Source of the DNA: Nocardioides donggukensis
Lineage (GTDB): Bacteria > Actinomycetota > Actinomycetes > Propionibacteriales > Nocardioidaceae
Direction: 5' to 3'
Assembly: GCF_014842875.1 (NCBI RefSeq)
Contig: NZ_JACYXZ010000003.1
Span: 558,001-622,000, forward strand
DNA length: 64,000 nucleotides
Below, piece after piece: positions 18,209 through 26,798 of this stretch (position 1 is its first letter; each line of letters opens with the position of its first letter). The position numbers were made by a program, and so were the translations under genes. Under the pieces are notes generated by a model. It searched no databases. It saw only the letters and a program-made list of their open reading frames with translations, and was not told the DNA's origin.

Positions 18209-18916
18209 ATGGACGACCTGATCCGCCCCGACGGCAGCCCGCTGAGGGTGCTCGTCGTCGACGACGAGCAGAACATCGCCGAGCTCATCAGCATGGCGCT
18301 GCGCTACGAGGGCTTCGAGACCCAGCAGGCGCACACCGGCTCCAGGGCGGTGGCCGCGGCCAAGGACTTCCGGCCCGACGCGGTGGTGCTCGACATGATG
18401 CTGCCCGACTTCGACGGCCTGGAGGTGCTGCGGCGGCTGCGCGGCCTCACCCCCGACGTACCCGTGGTGTTCCTCACCGCACGCGACTCCGTCGAGGACC
18501 GGGTCGCCGGCCTCACCGCCGGCGGCGACGACTACGTGACCAAGCCGTTCAGCCTCGAGGAGCTGGTCGCCCGGCTGCGCGGACTGCTGCGCCGGGCGGG
18601 GGCCCGCGCGGCCCGTGAGGAGCCGGTGCTCACCGTCGGCGACCTGACCCTCGACGAGGACAGTCGCGAGGTGCGCCGCGGTGCCGACGAGATCACGCTC
18701 ACCGCCACCGAGTTCGAGCTGCTCCGCTTCCTGATGCGCAACCCGCGCCGGGTGCTGTCCAAGGCGCAGATCCTCGACCGGGTCTGGAACTACGACTTCG
18801 GAGGCCAGGCCAATGTCGTCGAGCTCTACATCTCCTACCTGCGCAAGAAGATCGACGCGGGCCGCCCGCCGATGATCCACACGATGCGGGGCGCGGGATA
18901 CGTGCTGAAGCCATGA
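18209..18916 (+). CDS. OmpR-family response regulator
   Basis: A 235-aa DNA-binding response regulator. The receiver domain has acidic pocket Asp18/Asp19, phospho-acceptor Asp62 (VVLDMMLPDFDG), Thr90 and Lys112 (TKPFS). The winged-helix domain spans about 140-235 and has the ELLRFLMRNPRRVLSK and NVVELYISYLRKKI signatures ending in MRGAGYVLKP. Its stop overlaps the kinase start (ATGA), so the two are coupled. It resembles MprA/TcrX/CseB-like actinobacterial regulators, but the orthologue cannot be named from sequence alone. Confidence 0.95.
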   Translation: MDDLIRPDGSPLRVLVVDDEQNIAELISMALRYEGFETQQAHTGSRAVAAAKDFRPDAVVLDMMLPDFDGLEVLRRLRGLTPDVPVVFLTARDSVEDRVAGLTAGGDDYVTKPFSLEELVARLRGLLRRAGARAAREEPVLTVGDLTLDEDSREVRRGADEITLTATEFELLRFLMRNPRRVLSKAQILDRVWNYDFGGQANVVELYISYLRKKIDAGRPPMIHTMRGAGYVLKP

Positions 18917-20388
18917 GACTCCCCGCCTCGCTGTCCTCCCGGCTGGTGCTCACGGCGGTGTCGCTGGTGGCGCTGGCCGCGCTGCTGCTCGGGCTCGCCA
19001 CCACGGTCGCGATGCGCGCCTACCTGACCGACCAGCTCGACCGCGAGGTGGCCGCCGCACTCGAGCGGGCCTCCGGCGCCTCCGGCGAGGGTCGGCCGGG
19101 CCTGCCGCCGATCACCCGGGGCGATCGTGGCGGGAACGGCGACAGGTTCGGGCCGATCGCCCGCCAGCGGGTCGGCACGCTGACGGCCACCATCGACTCC
19201 ACCGACGACCAGGCCGAGGTCCTCACCGACGACGACGTGAGGCCGCTCGGCTCCGAGGCGCTGGACCGGCTCGGCGAGGTGCCGGTCGACCGTCGGGGGC
19301 ACACCGTCGAGCTGCCCGGCGTCGGCAGCTACCGGGTCGCCGCCATCGGGACCCCGGAGGGCGTCGTGGTCACCGGGCTGCCCACCTCGAGCGTCGACGA
19401 CCTGGTCGGCTCACTGATCTGGCTGGAGATCCTGCTCTCCCTCGCCGTCGTGGCCGCGGCCGCGACGGCCGGCTCGATCCTGGTCCGGCGGCAGCTGCGG
19501 CCACTGCGCGAGGTGGCGGCCACCGCCCACGAGGTGAGCGCGCTGCCGCTGTCGGAGGGCGCGATCGACCTCTCGCCCCGGGTCCCGGAGCGGCTCACCG
19601 ACGAGCTCACCGAGGTGGGCCAGGTCGGCGCCGCCCTGAACACCCTGCTCAGTCACGTCGAGACCTCGCTGACCGCCCGGCACGCCAGTGAGCAGCAGGT
19701 GCGCCAGTTCGTCGCCGACGCCTCCCACGAGCTGCGGACCCCGCTGGCCACCATCAAGGGGTACGCCGAGCTGTCCCGGCGCACGCCCGACGACGCGGCC
19801 GCCCTGCTGGCCGCGCTGGCGAAGGTCGAGTCCGAGGCCGGCCGGATGTCGTCGCTGGTCGACGACCTGCTGCTGCTCGCCCGGCTGGACGCCGGCCGGC
19901 CGCTGGAGCGGTCGCCGGTCGACCTCACCCGGCTGCTGCTCGAGACGGTCTCGGACGCCCGGGTCCTGGCTCCCGACCACCGGTGGCGGCTGTCGCTTCC
20001 CGAGGAGGCGGTCGAGGTGGTCGGCGACGAGGCCCGGCTGCACCAGGTGGTCACGAACCTGCTCGGCAACGCCCGGCGGCACACCCCGCCGGGCAGCACG
20101 GTGACGGTCGGCGTCACCCCGGGCCGCGACGGGGGCGCCCGGCTGACCGTGAGCGACGACGGCCCCGGGTTCGACGCGGCCCTGGTCGGGCAGGCGTTCG
20201 AGCGGTTCACCCGCGGCGACAGCGCCCGCACCCGGGACGCCCACCCCGGAGGCGCGGGCCTGGGACTCTCGCTGGTCCGTGCGATCGTGTCGGCCCACGG
20301 CGGCACCGTGCACCTGAGCAGCCGACCCGGCGAGACCCGCTTCGAGATCACGCTGCCGGGCGAGACCGAGCGGCTCACAGGGGACTGA
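18913..20388 (+). CDS. sensor histidine kinase
   Basis: A 491-aa membrane kinase partnered with the preceding regulator. Transmembrane helices lie at about 11-33 and 167-190 and enclose a ~130-residue extracytoplasmic sensor. A HAMP domain follows, then HisKA with the H-box FVADASHELRTPL (His272), then HATPase_c with the N-box NLLGNARRHTPPG and the DDGPGFD and GAGLGLSLV loops. The sensor region matches no small-molecule fold I know. The 3' end of the gene contains a copy of the proposed regulator box (20374-20392). Confidence 0.95.
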   Translation: MRLPASLSSRLVLTAVSLVALAALLLGLATTVAMRAYLTDQLDREVAAALERASGASGEGRPGLPPITRGDRGGNGDRFGPIARQRVGTLTATIDSTDDQAEVLTDDDVRPLGSEALDRLGEVPVDRRGHTVELPGVGSYRVAAIGTPEGVVVTGLPTSSVDDLVGSLIWLEILLSLAVVAAAATAGSILVRRQLRPLREVAATAHEVSALPLSEGAIDLSPRVPERLTDELTEVGQVGAALNTLLSHVETSLTARHASEQQVRQFVADASHELRTPLATIKGYAELSRRTPDDAAALLAALAKVESEAGRMSSLVDDLLLLARLDAGRPLERSPVDLTRLLLETVSDARVLAPDHRWRLSLPEEAVEVVGDEARLHQVVTNLLGNARRHTPPGSTVTVGVTPGRDGGARLTVSDDGPGFDAALVGQAFERFTRGDSARTRDAHPGGAGLGLSLVRAIVSAHGGTVHLSSRPGETRFEITLPGETERLTGD

Positions 20389-20392
20389 CAGG
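20374..20392 (+). promoter_or_regulatory. second response-regulator box before glycosyltransferases
   Basis: CTCACAGG-N3-CTGACAGG has the same two half-sites and 11-bp period as at 18157-18175. It overlaps the last codons and stop of the kinase gene and lies 43 nt before the glycosyltransferase ATG at 20436. Confidence 0.6.
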
Positions 20393-20435
20393 CCGACCCC
20401 ACGGCGTACCCAGACCGGGCGGCCACGGTGAGGAC

Positions 20436-22484
20436 ATGAGCCTCACCACCACCGCCCGAACGGCGGCCTCCTCCCCCGACTCCCCAGCCCAGGCCCAGGC
20501 CCAGGCCCCCTCCGGGGTCGACCCGACCCGGACCCGGAGCAGCCCCCGCGGCGGGCCCCGCGCCCGCTGGGGCCGGCCCGACGCCGCGGCCCTGCGCCGT
20601 CACCTGCCGCTGGCAGGACTGCTGCTCGGCACCGCGCTGCTCTACCTCTGGGGACTGGGTGCCTCCGGCTGGGCGAACTCCTACTACTCCGCGGCCGCGC
20701 AGGCCGGCTCGGAGTCGTGGAAGGCGTTCTTCTTCGGCTCCTTCGACGCCGCCAACGCGATCACCGTCGACAAGACCCCGCTGAGCCTCTGGCCCATGGC
20801 CCTGTCCGTGCGGCTCTTCGGCCTGTCGTCGTGGGCGATCCTGGTCCCCCAGGCCCTCATGGGTGTGGCCGCGGTCGCCCTGCTGCACGGAGGCGTGCGG
20901 CGGGCGACGGGCTCGCCGGCCGCCGGGCTGCTCGCCGGCAGCGTGCTCGCGCTCACGCCCGTCGCGACGCTGATGTTCCGCTTCAACAACCCGGACGCGC
21001 TCCTGGTGCTGCTGCTGGTCGGCGCCGCCTCCGCGACGCTCCGCGCGGTCGAGGCGACCCAGGACGGCACCAGCAGCGGGACCCGCTGGCTGGTGCTCGG
21101 CGGGGCCCTGGTCGGGCTGGGCTTCCTCACCAAGATGCTGCAGGCCTTCCTGGTGCTGCCCGCCCTCGCCCTGACGTTCGCAATCTTCGCCGGGATCCCG
21201 CTCGCCAAGCGGGTCCTGCCGCTGCTGGCGGCGTTCGGCGCCATGGTGGCGGCATCCGGCTGGTGGATCGCGATCGTCGAGCTGTGGCCCGCCTCGTCGA
21301 GGCCCTACATCGGTGGCTCGCAGGGCGACAGCATCCTCGAGCTCACCCTCGGCTACAACGGCCTGGGCCGGCTGACCGGCGAGCAGACCGGCTCCGTGGG
21401 CGGTGGCGGAGGCTGGGGCGCGACCGGGCCCTGGCGGATGTTCGACTCCGAGATCGGCAGCCAGATCGCCTGGCTGCTGCCGGCGGCCGTCGTGCTCGGG
21501 ATCGCCGGGCTGTGGTTCGCGCGCGGCCTGGCACACCGACGGCTCGTCCAGGCCGCCCTCACCCTCTGGCTCGGCTGGCTGGCCGTCACGGTGGTGACGT
21601 TCAGCTTCATGGCCGGCATCTTCCACGCCTACTACACGGTCGCGCTGGCCCCGGCGATCGCCGCGCTCGTCGCCCTCGGCGGCTGGGTGCTGTGGCGGCA
21701 GCGGGCCGCCTACGCCGCCGCGGCGACGCTGGCCTTCACCACCGCCTTCACGAGCGCCTGGGCGTTCATGCTGCTGGACCGCTCGGACTGGCAGCCCTGG
21801 CTGAAGTACGCCGTCGTCACCGTCGGGCTCGCCGCCGCGCTGATGCTCGCCGGCATCCGGCACCTGCCGCGCCCGGTCGGCACCGTCGTCGCGACCGCCG
21901 CCCTGCTGGCCGCCCTGGCCGGCCCTGCGGCGTACTCCCTGGCGACCGCCGCGACCCCGCACACCGGCTCGATCCCGACCGCGGGCCCCTCGTCTGGTGC
22001 CGCAGCGGGTGCCGACCCGCGCGGGGCCGCCGGTGGGGCAGGCGACGGGGCTGGCGACGGGGCAGGCGGCGGGACAGGCGCCGGGACCGACGGCGGGGTG
22101 GGCGGCCTGCTCACCGGGTCGACCTCGACCGCCGAGCTGACGGCGCTCCTCCAGCAGGACGCGGACGCCTGGACGTGGTCCGCGGCCGTGGTCGGCGCCA
22201 ACTCCGCGGCCGGCTACCAGCTGGCAAGCGGCGAGCCGGTGCTGGCACTGGGCGGCTTCAACGGCAGCGACCCGAGCCCCACCCTGGCCGAGTTCCAGGA
22301 GTACGTCGCCGACGGCGAGATCCACTACTTCATCTCCGGCGGCGGCGGGTTCGGTGGCCGCGGTGGTGCCGGCGGCCCCGGGGGCGGCGGGGACTCCGAG
22401 ATCGCGACCTGGGTGAGCGAGACCTTCACCGCCCGGACCGTGGACGGCGTGACCGTCTACGACCTCTCGGACGGTGTGCGATGA
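20436..22484 (+). CDS. GT39/ArnT-like membrane glycosyltransferase
   Basis: A 682-aa polytopic protein that would move a sugar from a lipid-phosphate donor to an envelope acceptor on the outer face. A disordered N-terminus precedes the first helix. The next loop has the conserved acidic stretch GWANSYYSAAAQAGSESWKA and TVDKTPLSLW, typical of actinobacterial GT39 proteins. About a dozen transmembrane helices follow, with FRFNNPDALLVLLLV in the core. The C-terminus is a secreted domain after a Gly/Ala/Asp-rich linker, with Gly-rich patches near GGGGFGGRGG. GTGAGGAC is the ribosome site. The stop overlaps the next gene by 4 nt. Confidence 0.85.
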   Translation: MSLTTTARTAASSPDSPAQAQAQAPSGVDPTRTRSSPRGGPRARWGRPDAAALRRHLPLAGLLLGTALLYLWGLGASGWANSYYSAAAQAGSESWKAFFFGSFDAANAITVDKTPLSLWPMALSVRLFGLSSWAILVPQALMGVAAVALLHGGVRRATGSPAAGLLAGSVLALTPVATLMFRFNNPDALLVLLLVGAASATLRAVEATQDGTSSGTRWLVLGGALVGLGFLTKMLQAFLVLPALALTFAIFAGIPLAKRVLPLLAAFGAMVAASGWWIAIVELWPASSRPYIGGSQGDSILELTLGYNGLGRLTGEQTGSVGGGGGWGATGPWRMFDSEIGSQIAWLLPAAVVLGIAGLWFARGLAHRRLVQAALTLWLGWLAVTVVTFSFMAGIFHAYYTVALAPAIAALVALGGWVLWRQRAAYAAAATLAFTTAFTSAWAFMLLDRSDWQPWLKYAVVTVGLAAALMLAGIRHLPRPVGTVVATAALLAALAGPAAYSLATAATPHTGSIPTAGPSSGAAAGADPRGAAGGAGDGAGDGAGGGTGAGTDGGVGGLLTGSTSTAELTALLQQDADAWTWSAAVVGANSAAGYQLASGEPVLALGGFNGSDPSPTLAEFQEYVADGEIHYFISGGGGFGGRGGAGGPGGGGDSEIATWVSETFTARTVDGVTVYDLSDGVR

Positions 22485-23668
22485 GCGCCGTTGAGCCGCT
22501 GGTCGAGCCGGCACCCCTGCTGGACGTGGTGATCCCGGTCTACAACGAGGAGGTCGCCCTGGCCGAGACCGTGCACCGGCTCACCGGGCACCTCGCGCGG
22601 CTGCCCTGGACCTGGCGGGTGACCATCGCCGACAACGCCAGCAACGACGCCACCCCCCTGGTGGCGCGACGACTGGCACGCGAGGTGCCGGGGGTCCGCG
22701 TCGTCACGCTGCCGGAGAAGGGCCGGGGCCGGGCGCTGAAGCGGGTGTGGTCCGACTCCGACGCCGAGGTGCTGGTGTACATGGACGTCGACCTGTCGAC
22801 CGACCTCAACGCGCTGCTCCCGCTCGTGGCGCCCCTGCTGAGCGGACACTCCGACCTGGCCATCGGGTCGCGGCTGACCCGCGGGTCCAACGTCGTCCGC
22901 GGGCCGCGCCGGGAGCTGGTCTCCCGCGGCTACAACGTGCTGCTGCGCTCGACCCTGCGGGCGAGGTTCAGCGACGCCCAGTGCGGGTTCAAGGCGATCC
23001 GGCGACCGGTGGCGCAGGCGCTGCTGCCGCTGGTGGAGGACGACACCTGGTTCTTCGACACCGAGCTGCTGGTGCTCGCCGAGCGGTCCGGGCTGCGCAT
23101 CCACGAGGTGCCGGTGGACTGGGTCGACGACCCCGACTCCCGGGTCGACGTGCTGCGCACCGCGCTCGACGACCTGCGGGGCATCCGCCGGCTCGGCTGG
23201 TCGCTGCTGCGCGGACGGCTGCCGCTCACGGCGGTGTCCGCGGAGCTGGGGCGGGCCCAGGCCTCGGCGGCGGCCGGCCGGACCGCCTCGCAGCTGACGA
23301 TCTTCGCCCTGGTCGGCGTGGCCTCGACGGCCGCCTACGCCGTGCTCTACCTGCTGCTGCGCGTGGTCACCGGAGGCCAGGTCGCGAACCTGCTGGCACT
23401 GCTGCTGACCGCGATCGGCAACACCGCCGCCAACCGCCGGCTCACCTTCGGCGTCCGCGGCTCGCGGCACAGGCTGCGGCACCAGCTGCAGGGGCTGGCC
23501 GTGTTCGGTGCCGGTCTGGCCACCACCAGCGGCGCGCTGCTCGTCCTCCACCGCTGGTCCACCTCGCCGCATCTCGGGGTGGAGGTGCTGGTGCTGACCG
23601 CGGCCAACCTGCTCGTGACGCTGATGCGGTTCGTGGCCATGCGGGTCTGGATCTTCCGTCGCCCCTGA
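22481..23668 (+). CDS. polyprenyl-phosphate sugar synthase fused to GtrA domain
   Basis: A 395-aa protein. The N-terminal GT2 domain (1-250) has VVIPVYNEE, IADNASNDAT, the metal-binding DVDLSTD and the QCGFKAIRR acceptor motif; it would load a sugar onto polyprenyl phosphate. The C-terminal GtrA domain (about 270-395) has four transmembrane helices and may flip the lipid-linked sugar. ATGA overlap with the upstream GT39 gene fits a donor-maker plus transferase pair. The sugar (mannose or glucose are common) is not deducible. Confidence 0.9.
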   Translation: MSAVEPLVEPAPLLDVVIPVYNEEVALAETVHRLTGHLARLPWTWRVTIADNASNDATPLVARRLAREVPGVRVVTLPEKGRGRALKRVWSDSDAEVLVYMDVDLSTDLNALLPLVAPLLSGHSDLAIGSRLTRGSNVVRGPRRELVSRGYNVLLRSTLRARFSDAQCGFKAIRRPVAQALLPLVEDDTWFFDTELLVLAERSGLRIHEVPVDWVDDPDSRVDVLRTALDDLRGIRRLGWSLLRGRLPLTAVSAELGRAQASAAAGRTASQLTIFALVGVASTAAYAVLYLLLRVVTGGQVANLLALLLTAIGNTAANRRLTFGVRGSRHRLRHQLQGLAVFGAGLATTSGALLVLHRWSTSPHLGVEVLVLTAANLLVTLMRFVAMRVWIFRRP

Positions 23669-23682
23669 CCCGTCGTCGGGTC
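23667..23682. terminator. short hairpin between convergent genes
   Basis: GACCCG (23667-23672), a 4-nt TCGT loop, and CGGGTC (23677-23682) lie right at the stop of the GT2/GtrA gene and before the convergent tetR stop. The stem is short, so termination is only suggested. Confidence 0.35.
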
Positions 23683-23700
23683 GGCGGGCGGAGGGTGGCG

Positions 23701-24294
23701 TCAGTGCAGGATCTCGACCAGGGCGGGCAGCGACGCCGCGAGCGCGGCCAGCAGCTCCTCGCGGGTGACGCCCTCCGGGTCGCGGACCCAGGCCAGCACC
23801 AGGTCCTCGGCCATCGCCGACCAGGCCCGGACCATCAGCCGGGCGGCCCGGGTGTCCGGGACGACCGAGCCCTGGGCGTCCTCCCGGAAGACCCGGTCGG
23901 TGAGCGCCCCGCGCGCCTCGTCGTAGATCTGCCGCATCTGCTGGTTGCCGCCGGCCGCGCCCTTGACGAGGGAGAGGTACCCCTCGTAGTTGGCCTCCAC
24001 GTAGTCGACGTACGCCGCCACGGAGGCCAGCAGCCGCTCGAGCGGCTCCCCGGCCGTGGGCGGGGCGGTCTGGGCGATCAGGTCGTCGGCGGCCCGGCGC
24101 ATGACCGCCTCGTGGAAGTCGTGCTTGTTGCCGAAGTAGTGGTAGAGCAGCCCGCGCGAGATCCCGGCCTCCTCGGCCAGCAGGTCGATCGAGAGCTCGT
24201 CGAGGGACCGGGTGGCGAGCAGGGTGACCCCCAGCGTGAGCAGCTGCTCGCGGCGGTCGCCCGGAGCCATCCGGACACGTGGGACGGCGGTCAT
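23701..24294 (-). CDS. TetR-family transcriptional repressor
   Basis: A 197-aa regulator from ATG 24294; GTG 24303 is in frame. The N-terminal HTH is classical: REQLLTLGVTLLATRSLDELSIDLLAEEAGIS split over helices 1-2, then RGLLYHYFGNKHDFHEAV as recognition helix and wing. The C-terminal ligand domain has a Tyr-rich patch (YVDYVEANYEGYLSL). It is divergent from the Baeyer-Villiger-type monooxygenase operon across 72 nt that contain an imperfect dyad over the promoter, so it very probably controls that operon and itself. The ligand is unknown. Confidence 0.92.
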   Translation of the reverse strand: MTAVPRVRMAPGDRREQLLTLGVTLLATRSLDELSIDLLAEEAGISRGLLYHYFGNKHDFHEAVMRRAADDLIAQTAPPTAGEPLERLLASVAAYVDYVEANYEGYLSLVKGAAGGNQQMRQIYDEARGALTDRVFREDAQGSVVPDTRAARLMVRAWSAMAEDLVLAWVRDPEGVTREELLAALAASLPALVEILH

Positions 24295-24315
24295 GTGGCC
24301 CACCTTACTGAATCT

Positions 24316-24360
24316 GTGTACAACAGCCTATTGACGCTTGTTCAACACCCTGCCTACGGT
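24316..24360 (+). promoter_or_regulatory. promoter and TetR operator of the monooxygenase operon
   Basis: TTGACG (24331-24336), 18 nt, TACGGT (24355-24360); the -10 ends 6 nt before ATG 24367, so the message is probably leaderless. GTGTACAACA (24316-24325) and TGTTCAACAC (24339-24348) form an imperfect inverted repeat (8 of 10 positions) that brackets the -35, where a TetR dimer would block polymerase. Confidence 0.6.
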
Positions 24361-24366
24361 GAGCCC

Positions 24367-25872
24367 ATGGCCACATCGTCGAAGACCCACGTCGAGCAGC
24401 TCGTCATCGGCGCCGGCTTCGCCGGGCTCGCCACGGCGATCCGGCTGCAGGAGGACGGCGAGCGGGACTTCCTCGTCATCGAGAAGGGGGCCGAGGTCGG
24501 CGGCACCTGGCGCGACAACACCTACCCGGGTGCGGCCTGCGACGTGCCGAGCCAGCTCTACTCCTACTCGTTCGCGCCCAACCCGGACTGGTCGATGTCG
24601 TTCTCCCCCCAGCCGGAGATCCAGGCCTACATCCGCCGGGTGGCCGAGGACGCCGGCGTGCTCGACCGGTTCCGCTTCCACACCGCCGTCGAGGCCGCCG
24701 TCTGGGACGAGGCCGCGCAGCACTGGCGCGTGGACCTCTCCACGGGCGAGACCGTCACCGCGAGCATCCTCGTCTCCGGCGCCGGCGGGCTCTCGGCACC
24801 GCGACTCCCCGACATCGACGGGATCGGCGACTTCCGCGGCGAGATCTTCCACTCCGCGCAGTGGAACCACGACGCCGACCTCACCGGCAAGCGGGTGGCG
24901 GTCATCGGCACCGGCGCCTCGTCGATCCAGATCGTGCCCGAGGTGCAGAGGATCGCGGCACACCTCGACGTCTACCAGCGCACCGCGCCGTACGTCCTCC
25001 CCCGCAACGACCGCACCTACACCCGGCTCGAGCGACTGGCGTTCCGGCACCTGCCGTTCGTCCAGCGGGCCTACCGGACCGCGATCTACTGGGGCCGCGA
25101 GTGCTACGTGCCCGGGTTCACGCTGCAGCCGCGGCTGGCCTGGCCGGCCAAGAGGATGGCGCTGGCCAACATCGCCAAGGGCATCAGCGACCCGGACCTG
25201 CGCGAGAAGGTCACCCCGACGTACGAGATCGGGTGCAAGCGGATCCTGATCTCCAACACCTACTACCCGGCCCTCGACGCCGACAACGTCGACCTGGTCA
25301 CCGACCCGATCAGCCGGATCACCGGCGACGCGGTGGTCACCGCCGACGGCGTCGAGCACCCGGTCGACGTGCTGGTCGTGGCGACCGGCTTCTTCACCAC
25401 GGAGCTGCCGATCGCCGAGCGCATCGTGGGCCGCGAGGGGCGCAGCCTCGCCGAGACCTGGCGTGACAGCGGGATGGCCGGCTACAAGGGCACCACCGTG
25501 CACGGCTTCCCCAACCTGTTCCAGGTCGTCGGCCCGAACACCGGGCTCGGGCACTCGAGCATGGTGTTCATGATCGAGGCGCAGGTGGAGTACCTCCGCG
25601 ACGCCGTGCGCACGATGCGACGCCACGAGTACGCCACCGTCGAGCCCCGTCGCGACGCGCAGCAGCGCTGGAACGACGACCTCCAGCGCCGGATGCGGCG
25701 TACCGTCTGGCACACCGGGGGCTGCTCGAGCTGGTACCTCGACGAGCACGGTCGCAACACCACCCTGTGGCCGCGCACGACGTTCGCGTTCCGCAGCCTG
25801 CTGTCGGCCTTCGACGTCGCCGCCTACGAGGTCACCGCCCCCGTCCGCGAGCGAGAAGGAGCCCCCGCATGA
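24367..25872 (+). CDS. Baeyer-Villiger-type flavin monooxygenase
   Basis: A 501-aa class B flavin monooxygenase using FAD and NADPH. FAD fold GAGFAG (15-20), the BVMO fingerprint FxGxxxHxxxW at 156-166, and the NADPH fold GTGASS (181-186) are all present. The conserved GTWRDNTYPGAACD segment follows the first Rossmann domain. Relatives oxidise ketones (steroids, terpenes, fatty ketones) or act on acyl chains as in the mycobacterial mymA locus. It is co-transcribed with the SDR (ATGA overlap) and controlled by the divergent TetR. The substrate is unknown. Confidence 0.92.
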   Translation: MATSSKTHVEQLVIGAGFAGLATAIRLQEDGERDFLVIEKGAEVGGTWRDNTYPGAACDVPSQLYSYSFAPNPDWSMSFSPQPEIQAYIRRVAEDAGVLDRFRFHTAVEAAVWDEAAQHWRVDLSTGETVTASILVSGAGGLSAPRLPDIDGIGDFRGEIFHSAQWNHDADLTGKRVAVIGTGASSIQIVPEVQRIAAHLDVYQRTAPYVLPRNDRTYTRLERLAFRHLPFVQRAYRTAIYWGRECYVPGFTLQPRLAWPAKRMALANIAKGISDPDLREKVTPTYEIGCKRILISNTYYPALDADNVDLVTDPISRITGDAVVTADGVEHPVDVLVVATGFFTTELPIAERIVGREGRSLAETWRDSGMAGYKGTTVHGFPNLFQVVGPNTGLGHSSMVFMIEAQVEYLRDAVRTMRRHEYATVEPRRDAQQRWNDDLQRRMRRTVWHTGGCSSWYLDEHGRNTTLWPRTTFAFRSLLSAFDVAAYEVTAPVREREGAPA

Positions 25873-26702
25873 GAACCCTGAGGGACAAGGTCGTCGTCGT
25901 CACCGGCGCCGGCTCCGGCATCGGGCGGGCGGTCGCCGTGGAGGTGGCCGGTCGCGGCGCCGCCGTCGCGATCTCCGACGTCGACGAGGCCGGGCTGGCC
26001 GAGACCGTCGACCTGGTCAAGGCCGCCGGCGCCCACGAGGTGCGCTCGGACCGCCTCGACGTCGCCGACCGGCCGGCGTTCGCGTCGTACGCCGCGGCGG
26101 TGCGCGAGCACTTCGGCCGGGTCAACGTGATCGTCAACAACGCCGGGGTCACGATGACCGGCGACTTCGAGGAGCTGACCTACGAGCAGTTCGAGTGGAT
26201 CATGTCGATCAACTTCTGGGGCGTGGTCACCGGCACGAAGGAGTTCCTGCCGCACCTGATCGAGTCCGGCGACGGGCACGTGGTCAACATCTCCTCGCTC
26301 TTCGGGCTGGTCAGCATGCCCGGCCAGTCGTCGTACAACGCCTCGAAGTACGCCGTCCGCGGCTTCACCGAGGCGCTCCGCGAGGAGATGCTGGTCGCCG
26401 GCCACCCCGTCGGTGTCACCTGTGTGCACCCCGGGGGCATCAGGACCGGGATCTCCCGCAACGGGCGCAAGACCGCGAGCCAGGACGGCGCCGCGGTGGA
26501 CGCGCTCTTCGAGCGGAGGCTGGCCCGGATGGAGCCGTCCCGCGCGGCCGAGATCATCGTCCGGGGATTCACCGCCGACCGGGCGCGGGTCCTGGTCGGG
26601 ATCGACGCGCACCTCATCCACCACGCGGCCAAGCTGGCCGGCTCCCGCTACCAGGACGTCGTCGCCCGGCTCAGCAAGAGGCTGCTCCCACCCGCCCGCT
26701 GA
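25869..26702 (+). CDS. short-chain dehydrogenase/reductase
   Basis: A 277-aa NAD(P)-dependent oxidoreductase. Cofactor motif TGAGSGIG (12-19), NNAG (90-93), catalytic Ser around 142, and YNASK (Tyr156, Lys160) make a complete classical SDR. AAGGAG lies 8 nt before its ATG, inside the monooxygenase gene. The pair suggests oxidation of an alcohol to a ketone and insertion of oxygen next to it, or the reverse supply of a ketone. A C-terminal extension past residue 200 contains Arg/Lys-rich helices seen in relatives such as SadH-like enzymes. Confidence 0.92.
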   Translation: MRTLRDKVVVVTGAGSGIGRAVAVEVAGRGAAVAISDVDEAGLAETVDLVKAAGAHEVRSDRLDVADRPAFASYAAAVREHFGRVNVIVNNAGVTMTGDFEELTYEQFEWIMSINFWGVVTGTKEFLPHLIESGDGHVVNISSLFGLVSMPGQSSYNASKYAVRGFTEALREEMLVAGHPVGVTCVHPGGIRTGISRNGRKTASQDGAAVDALFERRLARMEPSRAAEIIVRGFTADRARVLVGIDAHLIHHAAKLAGSRYQDVVARLSKRLLPPAR

Positions 26703-26705
26703 CCT

Positions 26706-26787
26706 CGACCCGTCGCTTGTGTCGGCCCCCGACCCGACACTGGCGACGGGTCGGCGCGTTTCAGGCCGATACGAGCGACGGGTCGGC
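26706..26787. repeat. three-unit intergenic array, family A locus 2
   Basis: One unit in reverse orientation (26706-26726) and two forward (26733-26755 and 26765-26787, starts 32 bp apart). The unit is the same GCCGAC...GTCGGC-bounded sequence as at 3776, with substitutions in the centre. It fills the gap between the SDR and the DUF402 gene. Confidence 0.85.
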
Positions 26788-26798
26788 AGACTGGGGGG

